From Blattabacterium cuenoti (GTDB lineage Bacteria > Bacteroidota > Bacteroidia > Flavobacteriales > Blattabacteriaceae), in NCBI RefSeq assembly GCF_014251595.1, contig NZ_CP059192.1, forward strand, positions 566,992-630,991: 64,000 bases of DNA, read 5' to 3'. The notes under the pieces were generated by a model that worked only from the letters and a program-made list of their open reading frames with translations, did not search any database and had not been told where the DNA came from. Each line of letters starts with the position of its first letter. The first letter of the stretch is position 1. A program made the position numbers and the translations under genes. Positions 32,347-40,601 of the stretch are shown one piece after another.

Positions 32347-32613
32347 ATGAACAAAACGGAATTGGTTAATTCAATAGCTGAAAAGACTGGAATAACAAAA
32401 ATAAAAGCTAAAAATGTTACAGATGCATTTATTGAAACAGTAATTGAATCTCTAAAAAGAGGGGATAAAGTTACTCTCGTTGGATTCGGTACCTTTTCTG
32501 TAGTAGAAAGACATCCAAGAAACGGAGTCAACCCTAGAACAGGAAAAAAAATACATATTCCAGGGAAAAAAGTAGCTAAATTTAAAATAGGGGCAGAATT
32601 AACAAAATTGTGA
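32347..32613 (+). CDS. hup: HU-family DNA-binding protein
   Basis: Nucleoid protein that bends DNA. The 88 residues match HU/IHF throughout: MNKTELVNSIAEKTGI, then GFGTFSVVERHPRNGVNPRTG covering the saddle and DNA-binding arm, and the end KKVAKFKIGAELTKL. IHF subunits have similar motifs; the sole short protein here fits HU. It is preceded by a palindrome and followed by the clearest terminator in the window, suggesting a monocistronic, strongly expressed gene. Confidence 0.94.
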   Translation: MNKTELVNSIAEKTGITKIKAKNVTDAFIETVIESLKRGDKVTLVGFGTFSVVERHPRNGVNPRTGKKIHIPGKKVAKFKIGAELTKL

Positions 32614-32621
32614 TTTTAAAC

Positions 32622-32664
32622 AAGAGAGATAAAGCTTTTATTGACATACTTTATCTCTCTTTTT
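32622..32664 (+). terminator. Intrinsic terminator after hup
   Basis: AAGAGAGATAAAG (32622-32634) pairs perfectly with CTTTATCTCTCTT (32649-32661) over 13 bp with a 14-base loop, followed by TTTT. It sits 9 bases after the hup stop codon and 16 bases before the pdxH stop on the other strand, so it could serve both directions. The stem is unusually long and GC-containing for this sequence. Confidence 0.85.
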
Positions 32665-32679
32665 CATGTTTTATGGGTT

Positions 32680-33336
32680 TCATGGAGATAATCGATATAA
32701 AATCCATTTTGTTTCTTTTTCTAAAATATAAACAAGTCTATCATGAAGTCTGTTAGGTTGTCCTTGCCAAAATTCCATTTTGTATGGTTTCACAATATAT
32801 CCTCCCCAATAAAAAGGACGTTTAATTGTTTTTTGATGAAAAAAATTATTCCATTTTTTATATTGTTTCAATAAATATTCTTTCGATGAAATAATCATAC
32901 TTTGTCGAGAAACCCAACTTCCAATTTGATTTTCTCTAGGTCTATTACGAAAATATTCATCTGACTTTTTTCTTTGTATTTTGGATGTTATTCCTTTGAT
33001 AATAATTTGTCTTTCCATATTTTTCCAATAAAAAGAAATACATACTTTTGGTGTATTTTGAATAGCTATTCCTTTTAAACTATAATAGTTTGTATAAAAA
33101 ATAAATCCATTTTCTGAATATTCTTTTAATAAAACAACTCTAGTTTCTGGACCTCCATCTTCTCCTATAGTAGAAATAGACATAGCATTAATCTCTTCGT
33201 TATCTTTTTTTTGATGAAATGATTTTTCCTGTTGAAACCAGTCATCAAATAACTGAAAAGGTTTTTTTGGAGCTTTAGATTCTAATAAAGGACTTCTTGT
33301 ATAATTTTTTCTAAAATTACTCAAATTAACAGTCAT
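32680..33336 (-). CDS. pdxH: Pyridoxamine 5'-phosphate oxidase
   Basis: FMN-dependent oxidation of pyridoxine/pyridoxamine phosphate to pyridoxal phosphate, the last step of the pathway started by PdxA and PdxJ. It has 218 residues. Visible are the N-terminal PF-WF substrate segment (PFQLFDDWF), RVVLLKEYSENGFIFYTNY (FMN binding), RPRENQIGSWVSRQS, and the C-terminal W-x-G-x-x-x-R-x-H-D-R signature (EFWQGQPNRLHDRL). Standalone gene, convergent with hup. Confidence 0.95.
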   Translation of the reverse strand: MTVNLSNFRKNYTRSPLLESKAPKKPFQLFDDWFQQEKSFHQKKDNEEINAMSISTIGEDGGPETRVVLLKEYSENGFIFYTNYYSLKGIAIQNTPKVCISFYWKNMERQIIIKGITSKIQRKKSDEYFRNRPRENQIGSWVSRQSMIISSKEYLLKQYKKWNNFFHQKTIKRPFYWGGYIVKPYKMEFWQGQPNRLHDRLVYILEKETKWILYRLSP

Positions 33337-33395
33337 AATATTAAATGTTAATATAAAGCAAAAATATACTAACTTTATTAATGATGATTTTATGT

Positions 33396-33414
33396 TTTAC
33401 CTAACCTAGGTAAA
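33396..33414. repeat. Perfect 8-bp hairpin just upstream of tRNA-Met
   Basis: TTTACCTA (33396-33403), loop ACC, TAGGTAAA (33407-33414). It ends six bases before the tRNA 5' end. It might be a leader structure or protein-binding site; no T-run follows, so it is not an obvious terminator. Confidence 0.45.
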
Positions 33415-33420
33415 GTCATA

Positions 33421-33497
33421 GGCGTGATAGCTCAGTTGGTTAGAGCGTTGGATTCATAACCCAGAGGTCGGGGGTTCAAATCCCCCTCACGCTACCA
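33421..33497 (+). tRNA. tRNA-Met (CAT), elongator type
   Basis: Cloverleaf can be drawn by hand: acceptor GGCGTGA/TCACGCT (first pair G-U), D stem GCTC/GAGC, anticodon loop TTCATAA (CAT), T stem GGGGG/CCCCC with loop TTCAAAT, discriminator A and an encoded CCA. The anticodon stem TTGGA/CCCAG has an A-C mismatch next to the loop and a U-G at its base. It lacks the three G-C pairs of an initiator tRNA, and the first acceptor pair is G-U rather than mismatched C-A, so elongator is favoured. It lies 15 bases before dnaN on the same strand. Confidence 0.9.
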
Positions 33498-33512
33498 ATA
33501 GTATCTATCGAT

Positions 33513-34637
33513 ATGTATTTTTCTGTTTCTAATTACTCTTTTTTAAGGAAACTACATACTTTATATAAAGTTATAAGTATTAATAATTTATCAAATTTAA
33601 TTACTTTTATAATTTCGAAAAAAAATAAATTAAAAATTATATGGGGATTAGATTCAAAAAATATAATTTATACATCTGTTAATATAAATGTTAAAAGATC
33701 TTCCAAAGAACATGTTACTGTATCTATACAATTTCTAATAGATCTTTTAACCACATTTTCAAATGAAAAACTTTTTATCAAGAATCAAAAGAATACACTT
33801 AATATTTATTCTAAACAGGGAGTTTATGAAATCCCTACTTATTTTGATTCAAATCAAAATATTTTTGTAATATGTAATCAACCTTTTTTTACAAAAATTC
33901 ATTTATATTCCAATATATTTTTAAAAATATTAGATAAAACTTTATTTTATACGGAAAATGAAGAACAAAAACCTATAAATGGCGTATTTTTTCAATTTTT
34001 TACTCATGAAGCAAATTTCATATCAACAGATACTTATAGATTTGTCAAATATACTATAAAGAATTTTAAAACAGATAAAAATGTACAATTTACTATATCC
34101 CGAAAATATCTTAATATAATTAAGGATATCATAAAATATGAAAAAAAAAATAATATTATTATTGAATTTTGTAATAAAAAAAATATTATTTTTTATTTTC
34201 AAGATCATATTTTTTCATGTCCGATAATGAATGAAAAATATCCGGATTATCATTCCGTTATCCCTAACAAGAAATGTCATATTTCTATCATTATTAATAA
34301 ATTGTTATTACTCAATTCTATTAAAAGAGTTTCCATTTTTGAAAAAAATAGAAAAAATTTTATTGATTTTCATTTTAATCATAAAAAATTAAAAATTTGT
34401 AATCAAAATACGATTAATAATTATACTTCAAAAATAAAATGTCAAGTTGTTTACAACGACTTGAAAAAGTTTCAAATAGGTTTTAATTCTAAATTATTAA
34501 TTGAAATTTTATCTTCTTTAGGTGAAGATTTTGTTTATTTTGAATTATATCATAAAATGGGAATTATCAAACCTTTATATCATAAAAAAAAAGAAGAATC
34601 AATTTTTGTATTGATCATGTCTACAATAAAAATATGA
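33513..34637 (+). CDS. dnaN: DNA polymerase III beta subunit (sliding clamp)
   Basis: Ring-shaped processivity clamp for the replicase. The 374-residue protein begins MYFSVSNYSFLRKLHTLYKVI and has three similar clamp domains of about 120 residues; STDTYRFVKYTI near 170-181 is the equivalent of the family's TDGHRLA segment and the end FVLIMSTIKI matches the family's terminal LxMP(M)xx motif. The sequence is divergent and rich in K/N/I, reflecting AT pressure. It starts 15 bases after tRNA-Met and is coupled to pheT by a 4-base ATGA overlap. Confidence 0.9.
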   Translation: MYFSVSNYSFLRKLHTLYKVISINNLSNLITFIISKKNKLKIIWGLDSKNIIYTSVNINVKRSSKEHVTVSIQFLIDLLTTFSNEKLFIKNQKNTLNIYSKQGVYEIPTYFDSNQNIFVICNQPFFTKIHLYSNIFLKILDKTLFYTENEEQKPINGVFFQFFTHEANFISTDTYRFVKYTIKNFKTDKNVQFTISRKYLNIIKDIIKYEKKNNIIIEFCNKKNIIFYFQDHIFSCPIMNEKYPDYHSVIPNKKCHISIIINKLLLLNSIKRVSIFEKNRKNFIDFHFNHKKLKICNQNTINNYTSKIKCQVVYNDLKKFQIGFNSKLLIEILSSLGEDFVYFELYHKMGIIKPLYHKKKEESIFVLIMSTIKI

Positions 34638-36703
34638 AAATATCATTGAATTGGCTGAAAAAATACATATATCCTCTTAACATGAATGAAAATGAAATAT
34701 CCAATATATTAACAGATATTGGATTAACAGTAAATGGAATTAATAACATAAACAAGGATTTTGTTCTAGATATAGAAATTACACCTAATCGAACGGATGC
34801 TATGAGTCATTATGGAGTTGCACGTGATTTATATACTGTTTTAAAATTTAGAGGATATAAACTTGATTTGATAAAGCCAACAGTAGTAAATATAGAAGAT
34901 AGTTTTCATCAAAAATCTTATATTCAGGTTTTTGTGGAAAAACATGAAAAATGTATCAGGTATTCTGGAATGTTTATTTCTAAAATAAAAATAGAACCAT
35001 CTCCATATTGGTTAACTTATATATTAAAATCTATAGGCATAAAATCTATAAATAATATTATAGACATAATGCATTTTGTTATGTATGAACTAGGTCAACC
35101 TATCCATATTTTTGATATGGACAAAATAGAGGATAGAAAAATTGTAATCAAAAATGCGGAAAAAAATACACATTTTAAATTTCCAGATAAAAAAATAAGA
35201 GAACTTGATGAAGAAGACATCGTTATTTATGATGCTGTTAAACCATTATCTATAGCTGGAATCATCAATGATATCAAATCCAACATAAATATTAAAACTG
35301 AAAATATATTTATTGGAAGTGCTTGTTTTAATCCTACTATTATACGAAATATTAGAAAAAAATATTCTATAGAAACACAACATCTTTTTGAAAAAGATAC
35401 AGATCCTAATCAAACCATATTTGCTTTAAAAAGGACCGCTTTTCTTATAAAAGAGATAACAAAAAATAAAATATTATGTTATGATATCATTGATTTTTAT
35501 CCTAATCCTATATCTGTTTCAAAAATAAAACTTCGTTATAGTAAAATCCTAAATGTTATAGGAAAAAAGATATCGAAAAAAACAATAAAAAAAATTTTAT
35601 CATTATTAGAAATAATAATTTATTCTGAAAATGATAAATATTTATTAATTAGTGTTCCTTCCTACAGAACAGATGTTAAAAGAGAAATAGATGTCATTGA
35701 GGAAATATTACGTATTTATGGAATTCAAAAAATTTCAATGTCCAATAAAAAAATTAAAATTTCAACTTTTCCGAAAGTTTTTTACAAAACAGAATATGAA
35801 ATAGAAAAAGTTCTTTTTGAACAACTAGCTTGTTATGGATTTCAAGAAATTATATCTTCGACTATGATAAATAAAACGAAATATTCTTCTTTATTAAATT
35901 ATTTTTTTAATAGAGAAGAAATTAAGATTATGAATCCAGTCAGTCAAAATTATCAATTTATGCGTTCTAGCTTATTATTCAGTATGATAGATAGTATAGA
36001 ATATAATTATAATAATAACAGAATTGAATCTAGTATAAAATTTTTTGAATTAGGAAAAATATATTATAAAAAAAATAATTTTTTTTTAGAAAAAACCTAT
36101 CTTGGAATAACAATTTCGCAAAAAAAAAAAACAGAATATAAAAATTCTACTTTTTTTTCTTTAAAAGGAATTATTGAACAAATTTTTCAAAAAAGTGGAA
36201 TATATAATTACACTCAAGAACTTTCTAAACATCCATTATTGGAAAATGGGATTTCTATATTATATAATCATAAAAATTTAGTCGAAATAGGAAAATTAAA
36301 AAAAAATATTTTAAAAAAAAATGAAATATTTTATGCAGAAATTGATTGGAAATATTTAGTGTCTATTATTCAAGAAACAAAAATAATTTATATTCCGTTT
36401 TCGAAATATCCTTCTTCAAGAAGGGATTTATCTATTTTGGTAGATAAAACTATTTCATTTGAAAAAATAAATCAATTAATCAAAAAAAAAGAAAATCATA
36501 TAATTAAAAAAATTAAAATATATGATTTATATGAAGGAATCAACTTACCTAGTTCAAAAAAATCTTATACTGTAAGTTTCTTTTTTGAAAGTCAAAAAGG
36601 AACATTAACTGATAGAATTATTAATAATTCAATGAAAGAAATTGAATTATTTTTGAATAAAGAATTAAAAGCTCAGGTAAGAAAAAAAAATTATATGAAA
36701 TAA
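34634..36703 (+). CDS. pheT: Phenylalanyl-tRNA synthetase beta subunit lacking the N-terminal tRNA-binding domain
   Basis: Beta subunit of the alpha2-beta2 enzyme that charges tRNA-Phe. At 689 residues it is about 100 shorter than usual. The N-terminus MKISLNWLKKYIYPL and then INKDFVLDIEITPNR join directly near residue 42; in full-length proteins a roughly 110-residue EMAP-type OB-fold (the B2 tRNA-binding domain) lies between them. B3/B4 (to about 220), B5 (from ~285) and the catalytic-like core follow, ending with a complete FDX-ACB anticodon domain (SKYPSSRRDLSILVD to the end). The frame is otherwise intact. It overlaps dnaN by 4 bases and the end of glyS by 13 bases. pheS is not in the window. 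Confidence 0.93.
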   Translation: MKISLNWLKKYIYPLNMNENEISNILTDIGLTVNGINNINKDFVLDIEITPNRTDAMSHYGVARDLYTVLKFRGYKLDLIKPTVVNIEDSFHQKSYIQVFVEKHEKCIRYSGMFISKIKIEPSPYWLTYILKSIGIKSINNIIDIMHFVMYELGQPIHIFDMDKIEDRKIVIKNAEKNTHFKFPDKKIRELDEEDIVIYDAVKPLSIAGIINDIKSNINIKTENIFIGSACFNPTIIRNIRKKYSIETQHLFEKDTDPNQTIFALKRTAFLIKEITKNKILCYDIIDFYPNPISVSKIKLRYSKILNVIGKKISKKTIKKILSLLEIIIYSENDKYLLISVPSYRTDVKREIDVIEEILRIYGIQKISMSNKKIKISTFPKVFYKTEYEIEKVLFEQLACYGFQEIISSTMINKTKYSSLLNYFFNREEIKIMNPVSQNYQFMRSSLLFSMIDSIEYNYNNNRIESSIKFFELGKIYYKKNNFFLEKTYLGITISQKKKTEYKNSTFFSLKGIIEQIFQKSGIYNYTQELSKHPLLENGISILYNHKNLVEIGKLKKNILKKNEIFYAEIDWKYLVSIIQETKIIYIPFSKYPSSRRDLSILVDKTISFEKINQLIKKKENHIIKKIKIYDLYEGINLPSSKKSYTVSFFFESQKGTLTDRIINNSMKEIELFLNKELKAQVRKKNYMK

Positions 36704-38127
36704 GACAATTTTTTTAAAACTTTTTTTAATCCAGTTTCTTTTTCTATAATTTTTGATATTTCTTTTATATGAATTCTTTTTTGATCCAAACTGTCTCTAT
36801 TTCTCATAGTTACTGTATCTGTTTTGATGGTATCATAATCTACTGTAAAACAAAATGGAGTACCTATAGCATCTTGTCTTCTATATAATTTTCCAATAGA
36901 TTCTTTTTCATCATAAACTAGTTTATGATGAATTTTTACATCATTAAATATTTTTTTTGCGATTTCTGGTAATCCATCTTTTTTAACTAATGGAAATATA
37001 GCAGCTTTAATTGGAGATAAATAATAAGGGAGTTTTAATACTATACGTATAGTTCCATTTTTTAATTTTTCCTTTTTTAAGGAAGAATAAAATAGAACTA
37101 AAAAAAGACGATCTAATCCTAAAGATGTTTCTATTACATAAGGAATATAATTTTTTTTTAATTCAAAAACTCTTAATTTTTTTTTAGAAAAAAATTCATG
37201 ATTTTTTAAATCAAAATCTCTTCGAGAATGAATTCCTTCGATTTCTTGAAATCCAAAAGGAAAATTAAATTTTATATCCGATCCTGCATTGGCATAGTGC
37301 GCTAAATGATCATGTTTACATAATTTGTAATATTTTTTATATTCGATGTTTAATTCCAAATGCCATTTTAATCTATTTTTTTTCCAGTACTCATACCATT
37401 TTATTTCTTCTTCGGGAAGAATAAAAAATTGCATTTCCATTTGTTCAAATTCCCGCATTCTAAATAAAAATCTTCTTGCAATAATTTCGTTTCTAAATGA
37501 TTTTCCTATTTGTGCGATTCCAAATGGAATTTTCATTCTATTAGATTTTATGATATTATGAAAATTGGTAAATATACCTTGAGCTGTTTCAGGTCGTAGA
37601 TATAAATTTTTTTCATTTTCAATTTTGAACATCATATTAAAATGACGAATTTTTGTCCAATTTTTCGTTTTAAAAACAGGATCCGAAATACACAATTCAT
37701 CAATTAAAATTTTTATATCTGTCAAATCCTTTTTTTCCAAAGACCTATATAAACGAGATAATGTTTTTTCTTTTTTTTTAGGATCATTGAAATAATTTTT
37801 TTCTACATATTCTTGAATTAAAATTTCAGGACGATATCTTTTTTTAGAATCTTTATGATCAATTAAAAATTCGTTAAATTTATCAACATGACCAGATGCA
37901 TGCCAAACATCAGAATGCATAAGTATAGAAGAATCTACTCCTACTATATTCTCATAAAGTTGAGTCATTGACTTCCACCAAAAATCTTTTATATTATTTT
38001 TTAACTCCACTCCATGTGGTCCATAATCATAAATCGCATTTAATCCTCCATAAATTTCACTGGAAGGAAAAATGAAACCATAAATCTTTGCATGAGAGAT
38101 TAAAAAATCAAAAAAACATTTATTCAT
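36691..38127 (-). CDS. glyS: Glycyl-tRNA synthetase, dimeric single-chain type
   Basis: Class II synthetase for tRNA-Gly, of the eukaryote/archaea/Bacteroidota single-chain type rather than the bacterial alpha2-beta2 type. The 478-residue protein shows YGGLNAIYDYGPHG near residue 25-38, motif 2 (FRNEIIARRFLFRMREFEQ near 210-230), and motif 3 (ETSLGLDRLFLVLF). The C-terminal anticodon domain includes LSPIKAAIFPL and QDAIGTPFCFTVD. It overlaps pheT by 13 bases convergently and trxB by 8 bases on the same strand. Confidence 0.95.
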   Translation of the reverse strand: MNKCFFDFLISHAKIYGFIFPSSEIYGGLNAIYDYGPHGVELKNNIKDFWWKSMTQLYENIVGVDSSILMHSDVWHASGHVDKFNEFLIDHKDSKKRYRPEILIQEYVEKNYFNDPKKKEKTLSRLYRSLEKKDLTDIKILIDELCISDPVFKTKNWTKIRHFNMMFKIENEKNLYLRPETAQGIFTNFHNIIKSNRMKIPFGIAQIGKSFRNEIIARRFLFRMREFEQMEMQFFILPEEEIKWYEYWKKNRLKWHLELNIEYKKYYKLCKHDHLAHYANAGSDIKFNFPFGFQEIEGIHSRRDFDLKNHEFFSKKKLRVFELKKNYIPYVIETSLGLDRLFLVLFYSSLKKEKLKNGTIRIVLKLPYYLSPIKAAIFPLVKKDGLPEIAKKIFNDVKIHHKLVYDEKESIGKLYRRQDAIGTPFCFTVDYDTIKTDTVTMRNRDSLDQKRIHIKEISKIIEKETGLKKVLKKLSYFI

Positions 38128-39067
38128 ATAAAGATAAATATTTTTCCAAATCTAATGCCGCCATACATCCAGTCCCAGCAGAAGTAATCGCCTGACGATA
38201 ATCAGGATCTTGTACATCTCCTGCTGCAAAAACACCAGGCTTACTGGTCATGGTTTTTCCTTTTTTTACAATAATATATCCTCTTTTATCCAACTCCAAC
38301 TCATTTTGAAAAATTTCTGTATTAGGAATGTGACCAACGGCAATAAATAAACCACTAATAAAAACGGTTTGAGTTGTTCCTTTTTTTTTGTTAAAAATTT
38401 TAATTCCTTCTAAAAAACTATCTCCAATAATTTCTGTTACATTAGAACAAAATAATATATTGATATTATTTTTTTTATAAATATGATATTGCAAAATTTT
38501 AGATGCTTTAAAATAATTTTTTCTAACTATTAAATATACTTTTTGACAAATTTTGGCTAAATAATTTGCTTCTTCTAAAGCCGTATCTCCGCCTCCTATT
38601 ATAGCAACATCTTTATCTTTATGAAAAAAACCATCGCAAGTAGCACAACAAGAAACCCCTAATCCCATAAATTTTTTTTCTTTATTAATTCCTATCAATT
38701 TGGGACGAGAACCTGTAGCTACAATAATTCCTCTACTTTCTATACATTTTTTTTTATCCAAAAAAATACGATGTGTTCCTCCCTTTTTATTCGATAAAAT
38801 AACATGATTGACTGATTGATTAATTATTTTAGTATTAAACCGTTCTGCTTGCTTTTTACAATTTTTCATAAAATCATTTCCATTTATTCCTTCTGGAAAT
38901 CCTAGATAATTATCAACATCAGTTGTAGTTGTCAACTGTCCTCCTGGTTGAAATCCGGTAATCAAAATAGGATTCATATCAGCTCTCGCCGCATATATAG
39001 CGGAAGAATAACCAGCTGGTCCAGATCCAATGATGACACAATCTTGTATTTTTTTTTTGAATAACAT
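38120..39067 (-). CDS. trxB: Thioredoxin reductase
   Basis: FAD/NADPH enzyme that reduces thioredoxin. It has 315 residues. The FAD-binding motif is IGSGPAGYSSA near 13-23, the redox pair is C-A-T-C in SCCATCDGFF near 139-142, the NADPH-binding motif is IGGGDTALEEA, and the C-terminal FAD motif is GVFAAGDVQDPDYRQ. It starts the trxB-glyS pair and is divergent from the HsdR-N gene. Confidence 0.96.
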   Translation of the reverse strand: MLFKKKIQDCVIIGSGPAGYSSAIYAARADMNPILITGFQPGGQLTTTTDVDNYLGFPEGINGNDFMKNCKKQAERFNTKIINQSVNHVILSNKKGGTHRIFLDKKKCIESRGIIVATGSRPKLIGINKEKKFMGLGVSCCATCDGFFHKDKDVAIIGGGDTALEEANYLAKICQKVYLIVRKNYFKASKILQYHIYKKNNINILFCSNVTEIIGDSFLEGIKIFNKKKGTTQTVFISGLFIAVGHIPNTEIFQNELELDKRGYIIVKKGKTMTSKPGVFAAGDVQDPDYRQAITSAGTGCMAALDLEKYLSLYE

Positions 39068-39127
39068 AAGAATATTTATTATTTTTCTTTTATTCTCATA
39101 TTTTTTTATAAAGAATTAATAATAACA

Positions 39128-39562
39128 ATGTATGATTTAAATTTTTTTATAAAAAAACATTTATACTTAAAAGACATAAAAAATAGAACTCATATATTTT
39201 GCGTAATTAGAGAAAAATTTTATCTTTTTACTCAAGAAGAAGTAATACGACAATATATAATTTTTTCATTAAAAAAAGTAAAAAATTATAACAATTCTAA
39301 TATATGGGTAGAATATCCTTTTAAAATCAATAAATTAAACAAGCGATTGGATATACTTGTTCAAGAAAATAATAAACCACACATACTTATCGAATGTAAA
39401 ACACCAAAAATTCCTATTACACAAAAAACCTTTGATCAAGTTTCTATATATAATCAAACTATTAAAGCTCCATTTTTAATGGTAAGCAATGGAATAAAAA
39501 ATTTTATTTTTAAAATTGATAAGTACAAAAAAAAATTTTCATTTTTAAACCATATTCCATAA
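39128..39562 (+). CDS. HsdR N-terminal-domain-like PD-(D/E)XK protein (standalone)
   Basis: A 144-residue protein built around the restriction-enzyme type I R-subunit N-terminal nuclease fold: D75 in KRLDILVQ, then E89 and K91 in ILIECKTPK, the D...ExK core. It lacks any helicase or other R-M domains, and no hsdM or hsdS is nearby. Such standalone proteins are known in Bacteroidota without an assigned role. It may act in DNA repair; that is inference. It converges on gapA with a 4-base gap. Confidence 0.8.
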   Translation: MYDLNFFIKKHLYLKDIKNRTHIFCVIREKFYLFTQEEVIRQYIIFSLKKVKNYNNSNIWVEYPFKINKLNKRLDILVQENNKPHILIECKTPKIPITQKTFDQVSIYNQTIKAPFLMVSNGIKNFIFKIDKYKKKFSFLNHIP

Positions 39563-39566
39563 CTCA

Positions 39567-40574
39567 CTATGACAAAGATGACATATAATGAATCATATCC
39601 AATAATTTACTGGAATAACCTACTTCATTATCGTACCAAGAAATTATTTTCAAAAAATTGGAATTTAACATAATACTAGAATTAGCATCAAAAATTGAAA
39701 TTCTTTCATCTCCTATAAAATCGGATGAAACAACCGCGTCTTCTGTGTATCCTAATATTCCTCTAAACGTAGTTTCAGAAGCTTTTTTCATACAGGACTT
39801 AATTTGATCTAAATCAGTACTAGTCTTAAGATTAACTGTAAAATCTAAAACAGAGACATCTGGAATAGGAACTCTAAAAGCCATTCCTGTTAATTTTCCA
39901 TTTAAACTGGGTATAATTTTTCCAACAGCATTAGCTGCACCTGTAGATGATGGAATGATGTTGATTAAAGAAGACCTTCCTCCTCTCCAATCTCTATAAG
40001 AAACAGAATCAACAACTTTTTGAGTTGCTGTAGAAGCGTGTATTGTCGTCATCAACCCTTCATATATTCCAAAATTATCATTTAATATTTTAACAATTGG
40101 AGATAGACAGTTCGTCGTGCAAGAAGCGTTAGATATAATATTTTGGTCTTTTCTTATATCTTTATGATTAACCCCCATAACAAACATAGGAATATCATCT
40201 TTAGGAGGAGCTGATAAAACTACTTTTTTAGCTCCTGCTCTCAAATGAGCATTAGCCAAATCTTTGGTTAAAAATAAACCAGTCGATTCAACGACATATT
40301 CTATATTCGAATTTTTCCAATTTAATTTTTCAGGATTTTTTTCATGGGTCACCTGGACTCGTTTTCCATTCAAAATGAGATAACTTTCGTCTTCAATACG
40401 AATATCTCCTTTAAAAAGACCATGAATGGAATCATATTTTAACATATAAGCTAAATACTCTATAGAGACTAAATCATTAATAGATAATATTTTAATATCA
40501 TTTCTATTTAAAGATAATAATAAAACTAACTTTCCGATTCTTCCAATTCCATTAATTCCTATTTTGATCGACAT
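39567..40574 (-). CDS. gapA: Glyceraldehyde-3-phosphate dehydrogenase
   Basis: Reversible oxidation of glyceraldehyde-3-phosphate with NAD. The 335-residue protein has GINGIGRIGK at the N-terminus and SNASCTTNCLSP with the catalytic Cys near 153. The catalytic His is in TTIHAST, and WYDNEVGYSSKL closes the protein. It is last in a reverse run after lepA (27 bases). With pckA this allows a gluconeogenic or glycolytic flux. Confidence 0.96.
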   Translation of the reverse strand: MSIKIGINGIGRIGKLVLLLSLNRNDIKILSINDLVSIEYLAYMLKYDSIHGLFKGDIRIEDESYLILNGKRVQVTHEKNPEKLNWKNSNIEYVVESTGLFLTKDLANAHLRAGAKKVVLSAPPKDDIPMFVMGVNHKDIRKDQNIISNASCTTNCLSPIVKILNDNFGIYEGLMTTIHASTATQKVVDSVSYRDWRGGRSSLINIIPSSTGAANAVGKIIPSLNGKLTGMAFRVPIPDVSVLDFTVNLKTSTDLDQIKSCMKKASETTFRGILGYTEDAVVSSDFIGDERISIFDANSSIMLNSNFLKIISWYDNEVGYSSKLLDMIHYMSSLS

Positions 40575-40601
40575 ATTATAATAATTTTTATTGTTATAAA
40601 A

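Noticed and set aside
33421-33497. Initiator tRNA-fMet at this CAT tRNA
   Set aside because: Lacks the three consecutive G-C pairs in the anticodon stem and the mismatch at position 1-72 typical of initiators.
33336-34637. dnaN neighbourhood as replication origin
   Set aside because: No dnaA, no cluster of DnaA boxes seen, and rpmH is not adjacent; GC skew could not be computed here.
36691-38127. Single-chain GlyRS as evidence of lateral transfer
   Set aside because: This GlyRS type is the normal one in Bacteroidota.
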